Below the pieces are notes generated by a model that searched no databases, was not told where the DNA came from, and worked only from the letters and a program-made list of their open reading frames with translations. A program made the translations under genes and the position numbers. A stretch of DNA of 64,000 nucleotides from Cunninghamia lanceolata (taxonomy: Eukaryota; Streptophyta; Pinopsida; Cupressales; Cupressaceae): contig BSBN01000297.1 of NCBI GenBank assembly GCA_027924645.1, positions 6,386,001-6,450,000 on the forward strand, given 5' to 3'. This document shows, piece by piece, positions 50,370 through 60,814 of the stretch; the stretch's first letter is position 1, and every line of letters begins with the position of its first letter.

Positions 50370-50730
50370 CATATCTACCCCTAAATGTATGGATACTATC
50401 TTATTTTCATCTGTAAAAGATAATTCCTCCTTCCTAGAATCTATGATTCCATTAGAGTTGAAAAACCATCATATCCGAAGTAGTGTGTTAAAGGTATTGA
50501 ATGGTTCTTTCATTTCTATAATTCCAAAGTCTACAACTTGTTTTACCCCTTCTATATTGACTTCTACATTTTTCCAAGTCTCCATAGTCCCTATTGATGA
50601 CCCATCAACAAGAATTATGTTATAGGGAGCTTCATATATCTTAGGATATCCTAACTATTCCCATACCCTTCTAGGGAGCATATTGACATCTGCTCCTAGA
50701 TCAACTTTTACCTATTTTATCTTTCTATGA
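50370..50730 (-). pseudogene. Element G protease
   Basis: On the minus strand KVDLGADVNMLPRRVWE is the catalytic loop (D-L-G-A), followed by NIILVDGSSIGTMETWKNVE and a distal part ending near 50380. One stop follows VWE. The same DLG form occurs in E and D. Confidence 0.83.
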
Positions 50731-51399
50731 TTGATATGTGTGTCAATCATCAATGATGTAGTTTTCCAAGATCTGGTTGTTTTGGTTACTTTTCAGATCT
50801 CTGGTTTTGGAATAACTTGTTTAATCCAATATGTAGAAAGTTGTTTTAGCTTCTCAACTAGGTTGTTCTATTCCGTAAGGAGAGCTAGTTGTTTTAGTGT
50901 GGAATCTTCCTTCTCTAAAAAATAGGCTTTATGATATTTTTCTTTTTGTCATTCCTGCCTTATGGTTTTCTTAGCTTCTTTAACTTGTTTGTTGTGTTTT
51001 TGTTTGGTTGGAAGAAATCTTCTTCCTCTCCCTCATCATCATCATCATTTGTTTCATTTAATGGTTGTCTCATTTTGGTTGTATCTGTACCTTTCCTTGT
51101 AATGACCACAACCTTATTTTTCCCTTTGTATTGTACAAGGGCTTTTTATTTTAACTTCTCTTTTTTCTCTCTATACTCTTTTTCTAGAGCTTCCTCCTCA
51201 TCTAAAGCATTAGAATTATCCTTATCCTCTTTCTAGCAGTGCCTTGGCCCTTGTGATAGATTCTTAGGTGTTTTAAGCATGATCTTTGCCCCTCTAGTAG
51301 CATTAGGGCCTGATAACTCATCACTTTTGAAACGTAGTGGAGCATTCTTAAAGTATTGTTGTGGTCACTCACATGTGAACAAATCATCATCGGGGTTTC
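50731..51399 (-). pseudogene. Element G linker between zinc knuckles and protease
   Basis: A charged, lysine/glutamate-rich linker with acidic runs (DDDD near 51040) is encoded on the minus strand. No fold is recognised. E has the same linker at 32301-33029. Confidence 0.6.
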
Positions 51400-51980
51400 T
51401 ACAAAACCCACATTCTTTCCTTTTATCTAACCAACACTCATTTGCATAGTGTCCTTGCTTACCACATTCATAACAAGTGGAATCATCTCTTCTTCTTATG
51501 TCTCTGCCTCTACCTCTTCCACCTCTATAATTATTGTAGAATCATCTATCTTCATTTGAATAGTTATTTGGATATGCTATTTGATTTTATTGAGGTGTAT
51601 TCTAGAGTGTATTGATATTCCTTTGATTTCTCCACTTGGGTGCTTTGTATCCATGATCCCAGGCATAAAGAGGTCTCTCTGCTAGTCCTTTCACATATGC
51701 CATCTCCTAATCTACTGTGCCTCTATTGTTGTGGTGGTGGTTACACCATGGCTCATGTTCTTCTTCTTCACCTCAAAGCTTAAATAGCAAGGATGGGAAA
51801 TCATCTATGTCATGGTCATCCCATTCCCTGCATATCCCACAATATACAGTCTGATCCTTTCTTGGAGTTGTTTTTAAGTCTACCCTTAATTCAACAACTC
51901 TCTTATCTCCCTTAAGTGTCAAACATTCATTTATTATGTGACCTTCTCAGGAATAGTATGTACACCAAAAGTTTGTGCTT
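51400..51980 (-). pseudogene. Element G nucleocapsid region with four zinc-knuckle motifs
   Basis: In translation order: WCTYYS.EGHIINEC (about 51925-51965; second Cys now Tyr and a stop inside); YCGICREWDDHDIDDF (about 51795-51845, with the wide C-X2-C-X6-H spacing); an intact CYECGKQGHYANEC (51434-51475); and CGFCRNPDDDLFTC (about 51375-51420, the His replaced by Asp). Each lines up with a motif in E, so the fourfold array predates the split of the two elements. Confidence 0.78.
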
Positions 51981-52119
51981 TTCCTATGTGGAATAGTCTC
52001 CTACTTGGCTGAGATTTATTGTTTAATTTTTAATTGCTCCAATTTTAATTTGTCTTTATGTTTCTTTGTTTTCATTATCTTTTTCTTTTCCTCTCTATGT
52101 CTAGGATTCTACGCGGTAG

Positions 52120-53700
52120 GCTACTGTCATCTCTTTTGAATATGTGTTGAATATCCTTCCATTTAAAGATGCTCTTATGTTAGGTTTCAATCCGAAAATA
52201 AACCATTCAATGCATTGCTTCACTATCAGAGGTTCTTCCAACTTCTGTGATACCTATTTGAATCTCTGATCATAGCCTTTTATGGATTCTCCTTATTCTT
52301 GCACCATCTCCCTCATTTTACTGACACTATCAGTTTAGATGTCCGGTGATTCAAAATTGGACAAAAATTCTTCTTTAATTTGTTTCCATTCTTTGTTATG
52401 TTTCAAACATGTCTTTCTATACCAATTGAGTGCATCATTTCTTAAAGTGCCTACAAAGTCAAATAGTTTTGTTTGATCCCTAGTTGTTCCTTTCCTCTAC
52501 CATAGGAATTCTAATACAAATATGTGTCTGGTTGCCTTTGTTGTGTCTTTTCTAAAAATTAGGAGTTTCACTGGTGAATTCATTTTAGAATTAAGCTTTT
52601 TCTCATTTTTTTAATTCTATTTGTTAGATGGCTAACCTTTGTTCTTATGCTTTTCTTGTTGTATCAATTTGTTTGTTCTTCCCTTATCCATTGATAATTG
52701 TAGATCAAAATATTCTTTTCCCAGTATGGTATTGCAAATTTCTACAAATCATGGTTCTTCAGATTCTCCTATTTCACTTGTATTTGATGTGATAATCCTT
52801 CCTGACTTATATGGCATGGGGGATGACTTCTGGTCTGGGGGTTGTAACTCTTCAAAGTGGAATTTTATTTTTGGAGATAATGTTTCATTAGTTAAGGAAA
52901 TATCCATTGTTTCACATTCCTCTTCTCTTATTCCAATTGAATTATTGAACATGTTACTTTCATCTCATACTACTTGATAGATTACCTCTCTTATTATTTC
53001 CACACTCTTATTGACTAATTGATCCAAGTAGCTTGTGTCAAATCTTAGAGATTGTAAGTTGTCTAATGGATTGAGTAGTTTCTCAAATCTTTTGTCAAAT
53101 GTAATTCAAAGATTGTACAAGTTTGGTTCCATATGTGGTTTTTTATTGAATTTGGGAAATGGTGGATCCTTCATGCTACTACAACCTTCTTCCCATGCTT
53201 TTTTAGATGTCCCATATGTTGTAATGCTTCCTTCCAAATTATTCAAAAATTTTGTTGCTCTATCAAAAGAGGAGTTAAAATGTTTTGGAGTGTTGTTTGC
53301 TTCCAATATTTTCTCATTAGTTGTAGCCCCTATGGCACGCTCAACTATTTCCATTTCTTTAAACCATTATGGTTGTATATTTTCTATTGCAGCCTCTCTG
53401 GCATGTTCAACTTCTTCCACTACTTCTTTCTCAGTCGCAGCCCTTCTAGCATGCTCTAGTTCCATTTGTTCAACTTTCTCCATCATTTTGTGGTATCTCT
53501 CTTGATGTTCTTATGTCTATTTTTGTTTCTTTTCTTCCATGTTCAATTCCATTGTTAATTGAATATGTTCCTTTGTTCCCTTAATTGCTTATTATCTCCT
53601 TTTGCCATGGGTTTTTAGGATATGGAATTTCACTAATCCTTTTATGTATCCCATGTTGTTTTATGTCTCTCTACTTTGACTGGTCACATCTTTTTAGGGA
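52120..53700 (-). pseudogene. Element G Gag: N-terminal region and capsid-like domain 1
   Basis: The capsid block (52120-52490) reads TLRNDALNWYRKTCLKHN, EWKQIKEEFLSNFE, ESIKGYDQRFK and EWFIFGLKPNIRASL, a clear match to E's block at 33735-34067. The N-terminus from about 53603 (MAKGDNKQLREQR) contains repeated units (EHARRAATEKE, EHAREAAIE, ERAIGATTNE), then LNNLEGSITTYGTSKKAW and FPKFNKKPHMEPNLYNL. Many frames are broken. Confidence 0.8.
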
Positions 53701-53880
53701 TCTTTTTAGATCCCCCCCTTTCCATTTATTATCCCCTAGGTGTTTGACCCCCTCTCACAAGGTTAGGACCTAAGAGAATCTACTGAAAATCATGAATTTT
53801 TTTGTCTTATTTATAATGTTTTCCTTAGTGGTTTTTATTCTGTACTTCCTTTTTTTAGTGATCTGATCTATTCTTCACTG

Positions 53881-53900
53881 CTTTACCAACAATGGAACCA
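53881..53900 (-). other. Primer-binding site of element G
   Basis: On the minus strand TGGTTCCATTGTTGGTAAAG starts three bases after the LTR. I cannot assign the tRNA. Confidence 0.75.
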
Positions 53901-53903
53901 TAA

Positions 53904-54352
53904 TGTTGGCAAGATGAGGAGTCATAGACCAAAGTTCTAAGCCTTGGTGTCCTTCTTGTAGTGTTTATATCCCTGTTATAATAATGAGAGAAGGATTAGA
54001 TCATTTGTGGTAAGAAATATCATAATACGGCAACTTAATGTAATAGATAATTCATCATACATATTTTTAAACATTCAATTGAGTCATCCAAACCTTATAT
54101 CTTCCTTTGTATTTATATATTCATTCAGTATTATAATAGCAGATATATATTCTCTACCCTGCTCCTCTATTCTACTCTATCCGTCTTCATACTTCCTTCT
54201 ATTCTATTCTTATTATATACATAGGATTACATTGGGTACGCGTCCCTTACAAAATATTACTATTCCTATTAGGCCTAGTTGGCCTTGTGCTCTGCAATCC
54301 CTTTGTGGCCATATGTGGTGGGTTCTGGTTACTATTCTAATTGCTACCAACA
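53904..54352 (-). repeat. 5' LTR of element G
   Basis: The 449-bp unit has inverted termini TGTTGG...CCAACA. It is adjacent to the primer site, and the candidate target copy cttca follows. The matching 3' LTR is not in the window. A TATA-like tatatattc lies near 54137-54150. Confidence 0.82.
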
Positions 54353-54642
54353 CTTCACATTTGAATTTATTGAGCTTTGACAACATAAAACCCTCAAGCA
54401 ATCACAAATCATTCTCTAATTGCAAATTTTACCTAAATTGAACAATATTTTCTCATATGAGTGTAACTATAATCCCTTGCGATGATATTGAAGCTCATTC
54501 ATGCACCTCAAAGACTTTTTGTGAGCTAGGGATTCTAAGATTTCAACTCTTGTTTAGTGATCTTCATTGAACTGCAGAACTCATAGGTGGATTTCCCTTT
54601 CAATATGTTTTGAAGCTCTATATATTTGAATAATGAAACAAG
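54353..54642. other. No gene seen
   Basis: AT-rich sequence between G's LTR and the CACTA-like end. No domain or repeat is visible. Confidence 0.6.
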
Positions 54643-54850
54643 CACTAGTAGAATTTTGGCAAATAAATGACTAGGTGACTAAAACTTTTAGTCACAACAA
54701 CTAAAAATGACTAAATTCTACTAATTTTTTGCAACACAACTATAAATGACTAAATAAATGACTAATTTGATCGTCAGGTAAAAAATAGAACTAAATAATT
54801 AGTCACACAAATAAAAATGACTAAATAATTAGTCACAAAAATTGGTAATT
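54643..54850 (+). mobile_element. CACTA-like terminus with subterminal repeats
   Basis: The sequence starts CACTAGTAGAATTTTGGC and is followed by at least five copies of atgacta(a) and three of tagtcac within 200 bases. CACTA DNA transposons have a CACTA terminal repeat and short subterminal motifs in both orientations, which bind transposase. I do not find the opposite end or a transposase in the window. It may be a remnant or a small deletion derivative. Confidence 0.5.
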
Positions 54851-56220
54851 TCCCTCTTCCCTACCATTTAAAATTTTATTACAATTAAAAGTAATACCGC
54901 GTAAAACATTTCCCGCCTATCCAATTGATTCAAGAGTCAAAACCAGTTGATCTTGGATCAGTTGACCCCTCCCCAATCCAGTGGTCTCTCTGATCATATG
55001 TAGTTGTTCAATCACCATATAAACTATCTATCATAGGGGTTGATCCATGAAACCCCATAAATCCATCTTGATGAAAACGGCCCCTACTATTCTAAGGCTT
55101 TTCACCCGATAGAAGCAAAGGTAGTTTCGGGTGCAGGACCATACATCCGACTTGAGCACACGTAGCAATGGTACGGGGGAGTAGTAATAGGAGTAGAGGT
55201 AGCTGGAGCAGTTCTCTTTTTCCCAATTAGCTCTAGATTGTTCTGATGCCCTACGTCCCTGCAAGTTCTAATTCTTGACCTTGCTTCTCTGTCTCCACTC
55301 TTTTTTAAATCTAAAATTTTGCCCTCCAATTTGGTTGTGTATGTGCATTTTAAAGGCTCCTTGGAGTCTTTGAAAATTTGGGTGTTGAATAAGTTGCTTC
55401 TAAACATAATTTGTGAAGCAGATGTGGGTTTGAAGACTTTTTAGATTAACTTTGACCCTCTACTAAATTTGGTCGCGTGTTAAATTTAGCTCTATATTAG
55501 GGTTTTGAAAACATAGTAGTTTAGGAAGGGAGTTTTTTTTAGAACTGTTTGATGGAGAAAGCATGGGTTTTAAGTTTTGGATGCTAAATTTGACCCTGGA
55601 ATGATCCCGATAGGATTTCTAAAATTAGGGCTTGACATGGGATTTGGAATTCATTCTTTTATGGCTTCATTAGAGTTGTTTTATGGTGCAATTGAGGTGT
55701 TGTCATTTTCATGGCTGTTTTAGGTTTGTAGCAACCCATTCAGGTTTTTGAAAATTTGGGACTCTAAGTTGATGTTGTAAGCTGGGTGTGGTTCTTTTTT
55801 GGTCTTGTTGGGGGTTGTTTCATGGTGGAACTAGTTTTTTCTAGGCAAAATTTAACCTTGTAAGTATTGAGTATTGCTTACAGGCTCGATTGAGGTTTTA
55901 ATAATGGGACTGGGAGCTGGAATCAACTTTCTCTGTTCTGTATGTTGTTTCCCTTAGTACTGATGTAAAATGTGGCATCAGAGTTTGGTGTATAGTGTAA
56001 CCTTTTGTTAGGGGTTGTTGTAGATTATGGTGTTGCAGAAACATAAATAATTGCACTGTAGTTGAAATAGTGTGTGGTGTAAATTGGTATTGTTTGGGAT
56101 GAAGGGCAAACAGAAGCATTTCTGTCAACTTGGCAGAAAGATTGTGGAGAGAGCTCAAATGAAATGAAAATGAGGAAATAAATATGGTTTCTTAGCCTCA
56201 GGAAAGGGAGCATCTAAGTG
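54851..56220. other. No gene recognised
   Basis: The left part (54880-55400) is of mixed composition; the right part (55400-56150) is rich in gggttttgg/gtttt motifs on plus and looks like intron or leader sequence. The WWE-domain relic follows on plus, so this could be its upstream region. I see no conserved coding segment. Confidence 0.4.
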
Positions 56221-56919
56221 GGGACAGAAGAATGGAATTAACTGTGGCAAGAAGGATAGGGGTTCGAAATGTAGTTGTGTGTATCAATGTTGTTCTGGCA
56301 AGGCAACATTGCATAATTATGAGAATTTTTGTAAGAGTTCAATGCCAATGAGAGTGATGTATTTTTGGAATGGCTCATAAAATGATTTTTCTACCCACGA
56401 TTTGGATTCTCTTAGGGTTGAGTTTTCGGTTGGCATGCCCACCGTAGAGTTGGTAATAGATAGTTCACCCTATCTTGTTGATTTTTTGTGAATGTTGCAA
56501 ATAGATTTGAAGACATGCTATCAAAGGTCAATTGCTTAGATTGATAAGAATGGCTCATGCTTTTTTCCCAAATTTATCATTGAGGGTAACATTGATGAAG
56601 TAGCCCCTAAAGTTGAGGTTGAGATTGAAATTTGAATAAGCCCAACTAAGGCCTCAAATGCTGATAATTGTGATGGAATTACTGCCAATATGGAGGTTTC
56701 AAAAACTAAGCAAGTTTGTTTTCCCAGTAATTTTGGAGTTTCAAAAACTGAGAAAAATAGACTTCTTGGTCAGTTAAAGATTTTGTCCAAGGTTCCAAAT
56801 TTGAAGCCTGTGGCTGATGTGGTATCCATTAATGGCCCCAAATTAAATGAATTGATCAAGAAATCTTCATATAAGGGCCTCACTAGTGCAAATGAATTCG
56901 AGAAGGATTTTGGGAAATA
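56221..56919 (+). pseudogene. RCD1/SRO-type WWE-domain gene fragment
   Basis: The frame includes HNYENFCKSSMPMRVMYFWN, then NDFSTHDLDSLRVEF, LVDFL, MLQIDLKTCYQRSIA and IDKNGSCFFPKFIIEGN (about 56300-56600). This order (RVMxYxNGxW.DF..., LDFLxMLQIDLxTG..RSIAWID..GKCFFP) is the N-terminal WWE domain of plant RCD1/SRO proteins, PARP-like regulators of stress responses. Stops replace the Trp after NGS, the Arg of LRML and the Trp of AWID. After the domain, a further 110 residues to 56919 follow without a recognised fold. A splice-acceptor-like tgtgcag lies near 56993. The PARP-like catalytic and RST domains are not seen, so this is a partial, dead copy. Confidence 0.75.
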
Positions 56920-57186
56920 AATGTTTTATTAATTATAGTTTTATGATGATCAAATGTTTTATTTAGAAGGGGTTAATATGTGGCATTTTTATGTGCAGGA
57001 AGAATAAATTGTGATGCAACATTTGGGTATGGACAGTTCAGGCAAACTTGGATTGCTATTAGTGACATAACCAAGTTAGAGAGTACCTTGAGCTGGTCAG
57101 AAACACTTCCAGGTGTTTTTGCTCAGAAGCAAAACCTAAGTATAAGAATACAAATGTCAGTGGACAGAGAAAATGATAAATCTGCT

Positions 57187-57375
57187 GGTCCAATTTTGGA
57201 TCCAATTTGAGGTTGTGAATATCGGATAGAGAAGGTTCCTACATTCTAAAGATAAAATCATAAATATATTGGTCCAATTTGAGATCCAATTTGAGGTCGT
57301 GAAGCTCCGACAGAGAAAGTTCTTACATTCTAAAGATAAAATCATAAATCTTCTTGGTCCAATTTAAGGTCCAAT
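57187..57375. repeat. 84-85 bp tandem repeat
   Basis: Units start with ggtccaattt at 57187, 57271 and 57356 (the last partial). They share gagaa(g/a)gttc(c/t)tacattctaaag and cataaat. The reading frame before it (56997-57210, plus) ends inside the first unit. Confidence 0.9.
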
Positions 57376-57671
57376 TGTAAGGATTTGTCTTTTTAATTGT
57401 ACTTTCTGACATTTGTCTTGATACAAATTGTTTCTTTAAAATTATGGTATTCCTTTTCTTCTAATGTTTTCAACCATTATTATGGTATTGCTTTGGTTAA
57501 GAACTTTAAATGTTTGGCTATGTGCACAGAGAATGTTCATGGAGTGCAAACTTCCTTACAAAGCAATTACCACAACAAAGTTTGAGGTGAATTGCACTTG
57601 CTATTTTATGTTGATATGGATTAACCTATAGTTAATTGTTGTAGCATAACAAATAGTCTAAATAGTTGTTC
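57376..57671. other. No gene seen
   Basis: AT-rich sequence with no domain, between the tandem repeat and the foldback. Confidence 0.5.
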
Positions 57672-58786
57672 ATATACCATTGTTTCTAATTCAAAATTGC
57701 TATACCTTATTCTAGGAGCAAATCATAGGGGGAGTCTATACATAAGACACCATTGTTTCAAATTCAAAAATGCTAGTTCTTTCACAATTGTTTGCTTCAT
57801 TTATTTGATATAAGACAACATGCTGTATAGAAGATGCTCTCAAAATCATAGTAAAATCCTTTATTCTGGGAAGATTGTTTAGAATCTTCCCATCATAACA
57901 ATGAACAAAAGCATCAGTTATTAACCTAAACTTTGTAAGAGTTTCATCAAATTCTACTTTTCCACTCTCTTTTCCATTCTAAGTTTTATTCCCAATTTCA
58001 TCCATGAAGAACTTCATTAGCCTGTAGATCCTCCTATTAGCCATAACTTTACCAGGTGTTGAGGATAGCTTCAAGTTTTTACCCAAGCAGCAATTGACAA
58101 AATTCAACCTTACCAGATACAATGTGTTGGAAAGCTCTTTGAAATTATTCCAGAAAAGAGTTCCTGAGAGTATAATGCATAGTTTTGAATTAACCTTTTT
58201 GCATGAATTCCATTGTTGACTAAATTCGGCCTTACTAGATACAATGGGATTCATGCAAAAAGGTTAATTCAAAACTATGCATTATACTCTCAGGAACTCT
58301 TTTCTAGAATAACTTCAAAGAGATTTTCAACACATTGTATCTGGTAAGGCCAAATTTTGTCAATTGCTGCTTGGGTAAAAACTTGAAGCTATCCTCAACA
58401 CCTGGTAAAGTTAAGTCTAATAGAAGGATATATAAGCTGAGGAAGTTCTTCATGGATTAAATTGGGAATAAAATTCAGAATGGAAAAGAGAGTGGAAAAG
58501 TAGAATTTGATGAAACTCTTGCAAAGTTCAGGTTAATGATTGATGCTTTTGTTCATTGTTCTGATGGGAAGATTCTGAACAGTCTTCCTGAAATAAAGGA
58601 TTTTACTATGATTTTGAGAGCATCTTCTATACATCAAGCTATCTTAGATCAAATAAATGAAGCAAACAATTGTGAAAGAACCAACAATTTTGAATTTGAA
58701 ACAATGGTGTCTTATGTATAGACTCCCCCTGTGATTTGCTCCTAGAATAAGGTATAGTAATTTTGAATTAGAAACAATGGTATATC
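57672..58786. repeat. 1.1-kb foldback with 544-bp arms
   Basis: Left arm 57672-58215 and right arm 58242-58786 are reverse complements with few differences; the spacer is only 26 bases. Inner ends read ttttgcatgaattccattg and caatgggattcatgcaaaa; outer ends are atataccattg and its complement. Each arm preserves a similar open frame (KFFMDEIGNK, LRASSIH, INEANNCER), so a piece of an unknown gene appears to have been copied head to head. A transcript would form a long double-stranded RNA. I cannot name the source gene. Confidence 0.93.
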
Positions 58787-59190
58787 CTTTTCAACAAATC
58801 CATTTTGTGCATATCCTGTAATCATTGCATTCCAAGAGATGACATCTCTTTGAGACATTCCATCAAACAGTTCACGTGCCTTAATTATCTATACTTCCAC
58901 ATTTTGCATACATGTCTACCAGAGCATTTCCAACTATAATATTTAACAAAAATCCCTCTTCCATTATGTTATGATGGATGTCCATACCCTATTCCAAAGC
59001 TCCCATTTTGGCATAGGCAGGAAGGCTATTGGAAAAGGTTGTCGAATTTGGATTTACACCTACTAATTGCATTTTCTTGAAAGTTTCTAAAGCCTTTTCA
59101 AAAAATCCATTTTGTGCATATCCCGCAATCATTGCATTCCACGAGATGACATCTCTTTGAGGCATTCTACCAAATAGTTCACATGCCTTG

Positions 59191-59336
59191 TCAATGCTTC
59201 CACATTTTGCATCATCCACTCTCTCGTAGGCACTTCAAGTCATGCCTACGGTGGTATGGGGCTTTTCTCGCATCACTACAAGCATGACTTGAAGTCCCTA
59301 AGGGAGAGTGGGTGATGCAAAATGTAGAAGAATTGA
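59191..59336. repeat. Hairpin 1 of the PPR array
   Basis: Arms 59191-59245 and 59282-59336, 55 bases each, with a 36-base loop. The outer 24 bases of each arm are PPR codons for AKCGSI in opposite orientations. Confidence 0.92.
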
Positions 59337-59840
59337 CATTCCAAAGCTCCCATTTTGACACAGGCAGAGAGGATGCTGGCAAAGGTTGTGGAATTTGGCT
59401 TTACACCATCCAATTGCATTTTCTTTAAAAATTCTAAAGCCTTTTCAACAAATCCATTTTGTGTGTATCTTGTAATCATTGCATTCCAAGAGATGACATC
59501 TCTTTGAGCCATTCCATCAAACAGTTCACGTGCCTTATCTATACTTCCACATTTTGCATACATGTCTACCAGAGCATTTCCAACTATAATATCTAACAAA
59601 AACCCCCCTTCCATTATGTTATGATGGATGTCCATACCCTGTTCCAAAGCTCCCGTTTTAGCACAGGCAGGAAGGATGCTAGCAAAGGTTGTCAAATTTG
59701 AATTTACACCTGCTAATTGCATTTACTTGAAAGTTTCTAAAACCTTTTCAAAAAATCCATTTTGTGCATATCCCACAATCATTGCATTCCATGAGATGAC
59801 ATCTCTTTGAGGAATTTTGCCAAATAGTTCGCATGCATTG

Positions 59841-59986
59841 TCAATGCTTCCACATTTTGCATCACCCGCTCGCCCGCAGGCACTTCAAGTCATGCCTACG
59901 GTGATGCGGGGCTTTCCCTACATCACTGTGGGTATGACTTGAAGTGCCTATGGGAGAGCGGGTGATACAAAATGTGGAAACATTGA
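59841..59986. repeat. Hairpin 2 of the PPR array
   Basis: Arms 59841-59895 and 59932-59986. Same structure as hairpin 1, exactly 650 bases on. Confidence 0.92.
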
Positions 59987-60490
59987 CATTTCAAAGCTCC
60001 CATTTTGACACAGGTAGGGAGGATGCTGGCAAAGGTTGTGGAATTTGGCTTTACACCAGCCAATTGCATTTGGTTTAAAATTTCTAAAGCCTTTTCAACA
60101 AATCCATTTTGTGCATATCCTACAATCATTGCATTCCAAGAGATGACATCTCTTTGAGCCATTCCATCAAATAGTTCATGTGCCTTATCTATACTTCCAC
60201 ATTTTGCATACATGTCTACCAGAGCATTTCCAACTATAATATCTAACAAAAATCCCCCTTCCATTATTTTATGATGGATGTCCATACCGTTTTCCAAAGC
60301 TCCCATTTTGGCAAAGGCAGGAAGGATGCTGGCAAAGGTTGTCGAATTTGGATTTACACTTGCTAATTACATTTGCTTGAAAGTTTCTAAAGCCTTTTCA
60401 AAAAATCCATTTTGTGCATATCTCGCAATCATTACATTCCATGAGATGACATCTCTTTGAGGCATTCTTCCAAATAGTTCACATGCCTTG

Positions 60491-60636
60491 TCAATGCTTC
60501 CACATTTTGCATCACCCACTCTCCTGCAGGCACTTCAAGTCATGCCTGCGGTGATGCGGGGCTTTTCTTGCATCACCACAAGCATGACTTGAAGTGTCTA
60601 TGGGAGAGCAGGTGAAGCAAAATGTGGAAGCATTAA
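60491..60636. repeat. Hairpin 3 of the PPR array
   Basis: Arms 60491-60545 and 60582-60636, again 650 bases on from hairpin 2. Confidence 0.92.
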
Positions 60637-60814
60637 CATTCCAAAGCTCCCATTTTGGCATAGGCAGGGAGGATGATGGAAAAGGTTGTGGAATTTGGAT
60701 TTACACTAGCCAATTGCATTTGCTTTAAAATTTCTAAAGACTTTTCAATGAGTCTATTTTGTGCATATCCTGCAATCATTGCAGTCTATGAGACCACATT
60801 TCTTTGAGGCATTT

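Larger units (their letters stand above)
58787..60814 (-). pseudogene. PLS-type PPR gene relic, tandemly amplified
   Basis: The minus strand encodes pentatricopeptide repeats: RDVISWNAMI.GYAQNGF, EKALE..KKMQL.GV.PNSTTF, ASILPACAKMGALE.GMDIHH, NALVDMYAKCGSIDKA. These are the plant-specific P, L and S motifs of organellar RNA-binding PPR proteins. The coding DNA is arranged in units of about 650 bp (copies beginning 59191, 59841 and 60491, plus a 404-bp truncated copy at 58787). Each unit breaks after GALE, where the expected 27 residues (GMDIHH to VDMY) are replaced by a hairpin. No start codon, transit peptide or C-terminal E/DYW domain is present. It is a fragment. Its right edge at 60814 and left edge against the foldback are abrupt. 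Confidence 0.88.

Noticed and set aside
55031..55407. Minus-strand frame with a serine/threonine-rich stretch
   Set aside because: No recognisable domain; short overlapping frames and composition give no coding support.
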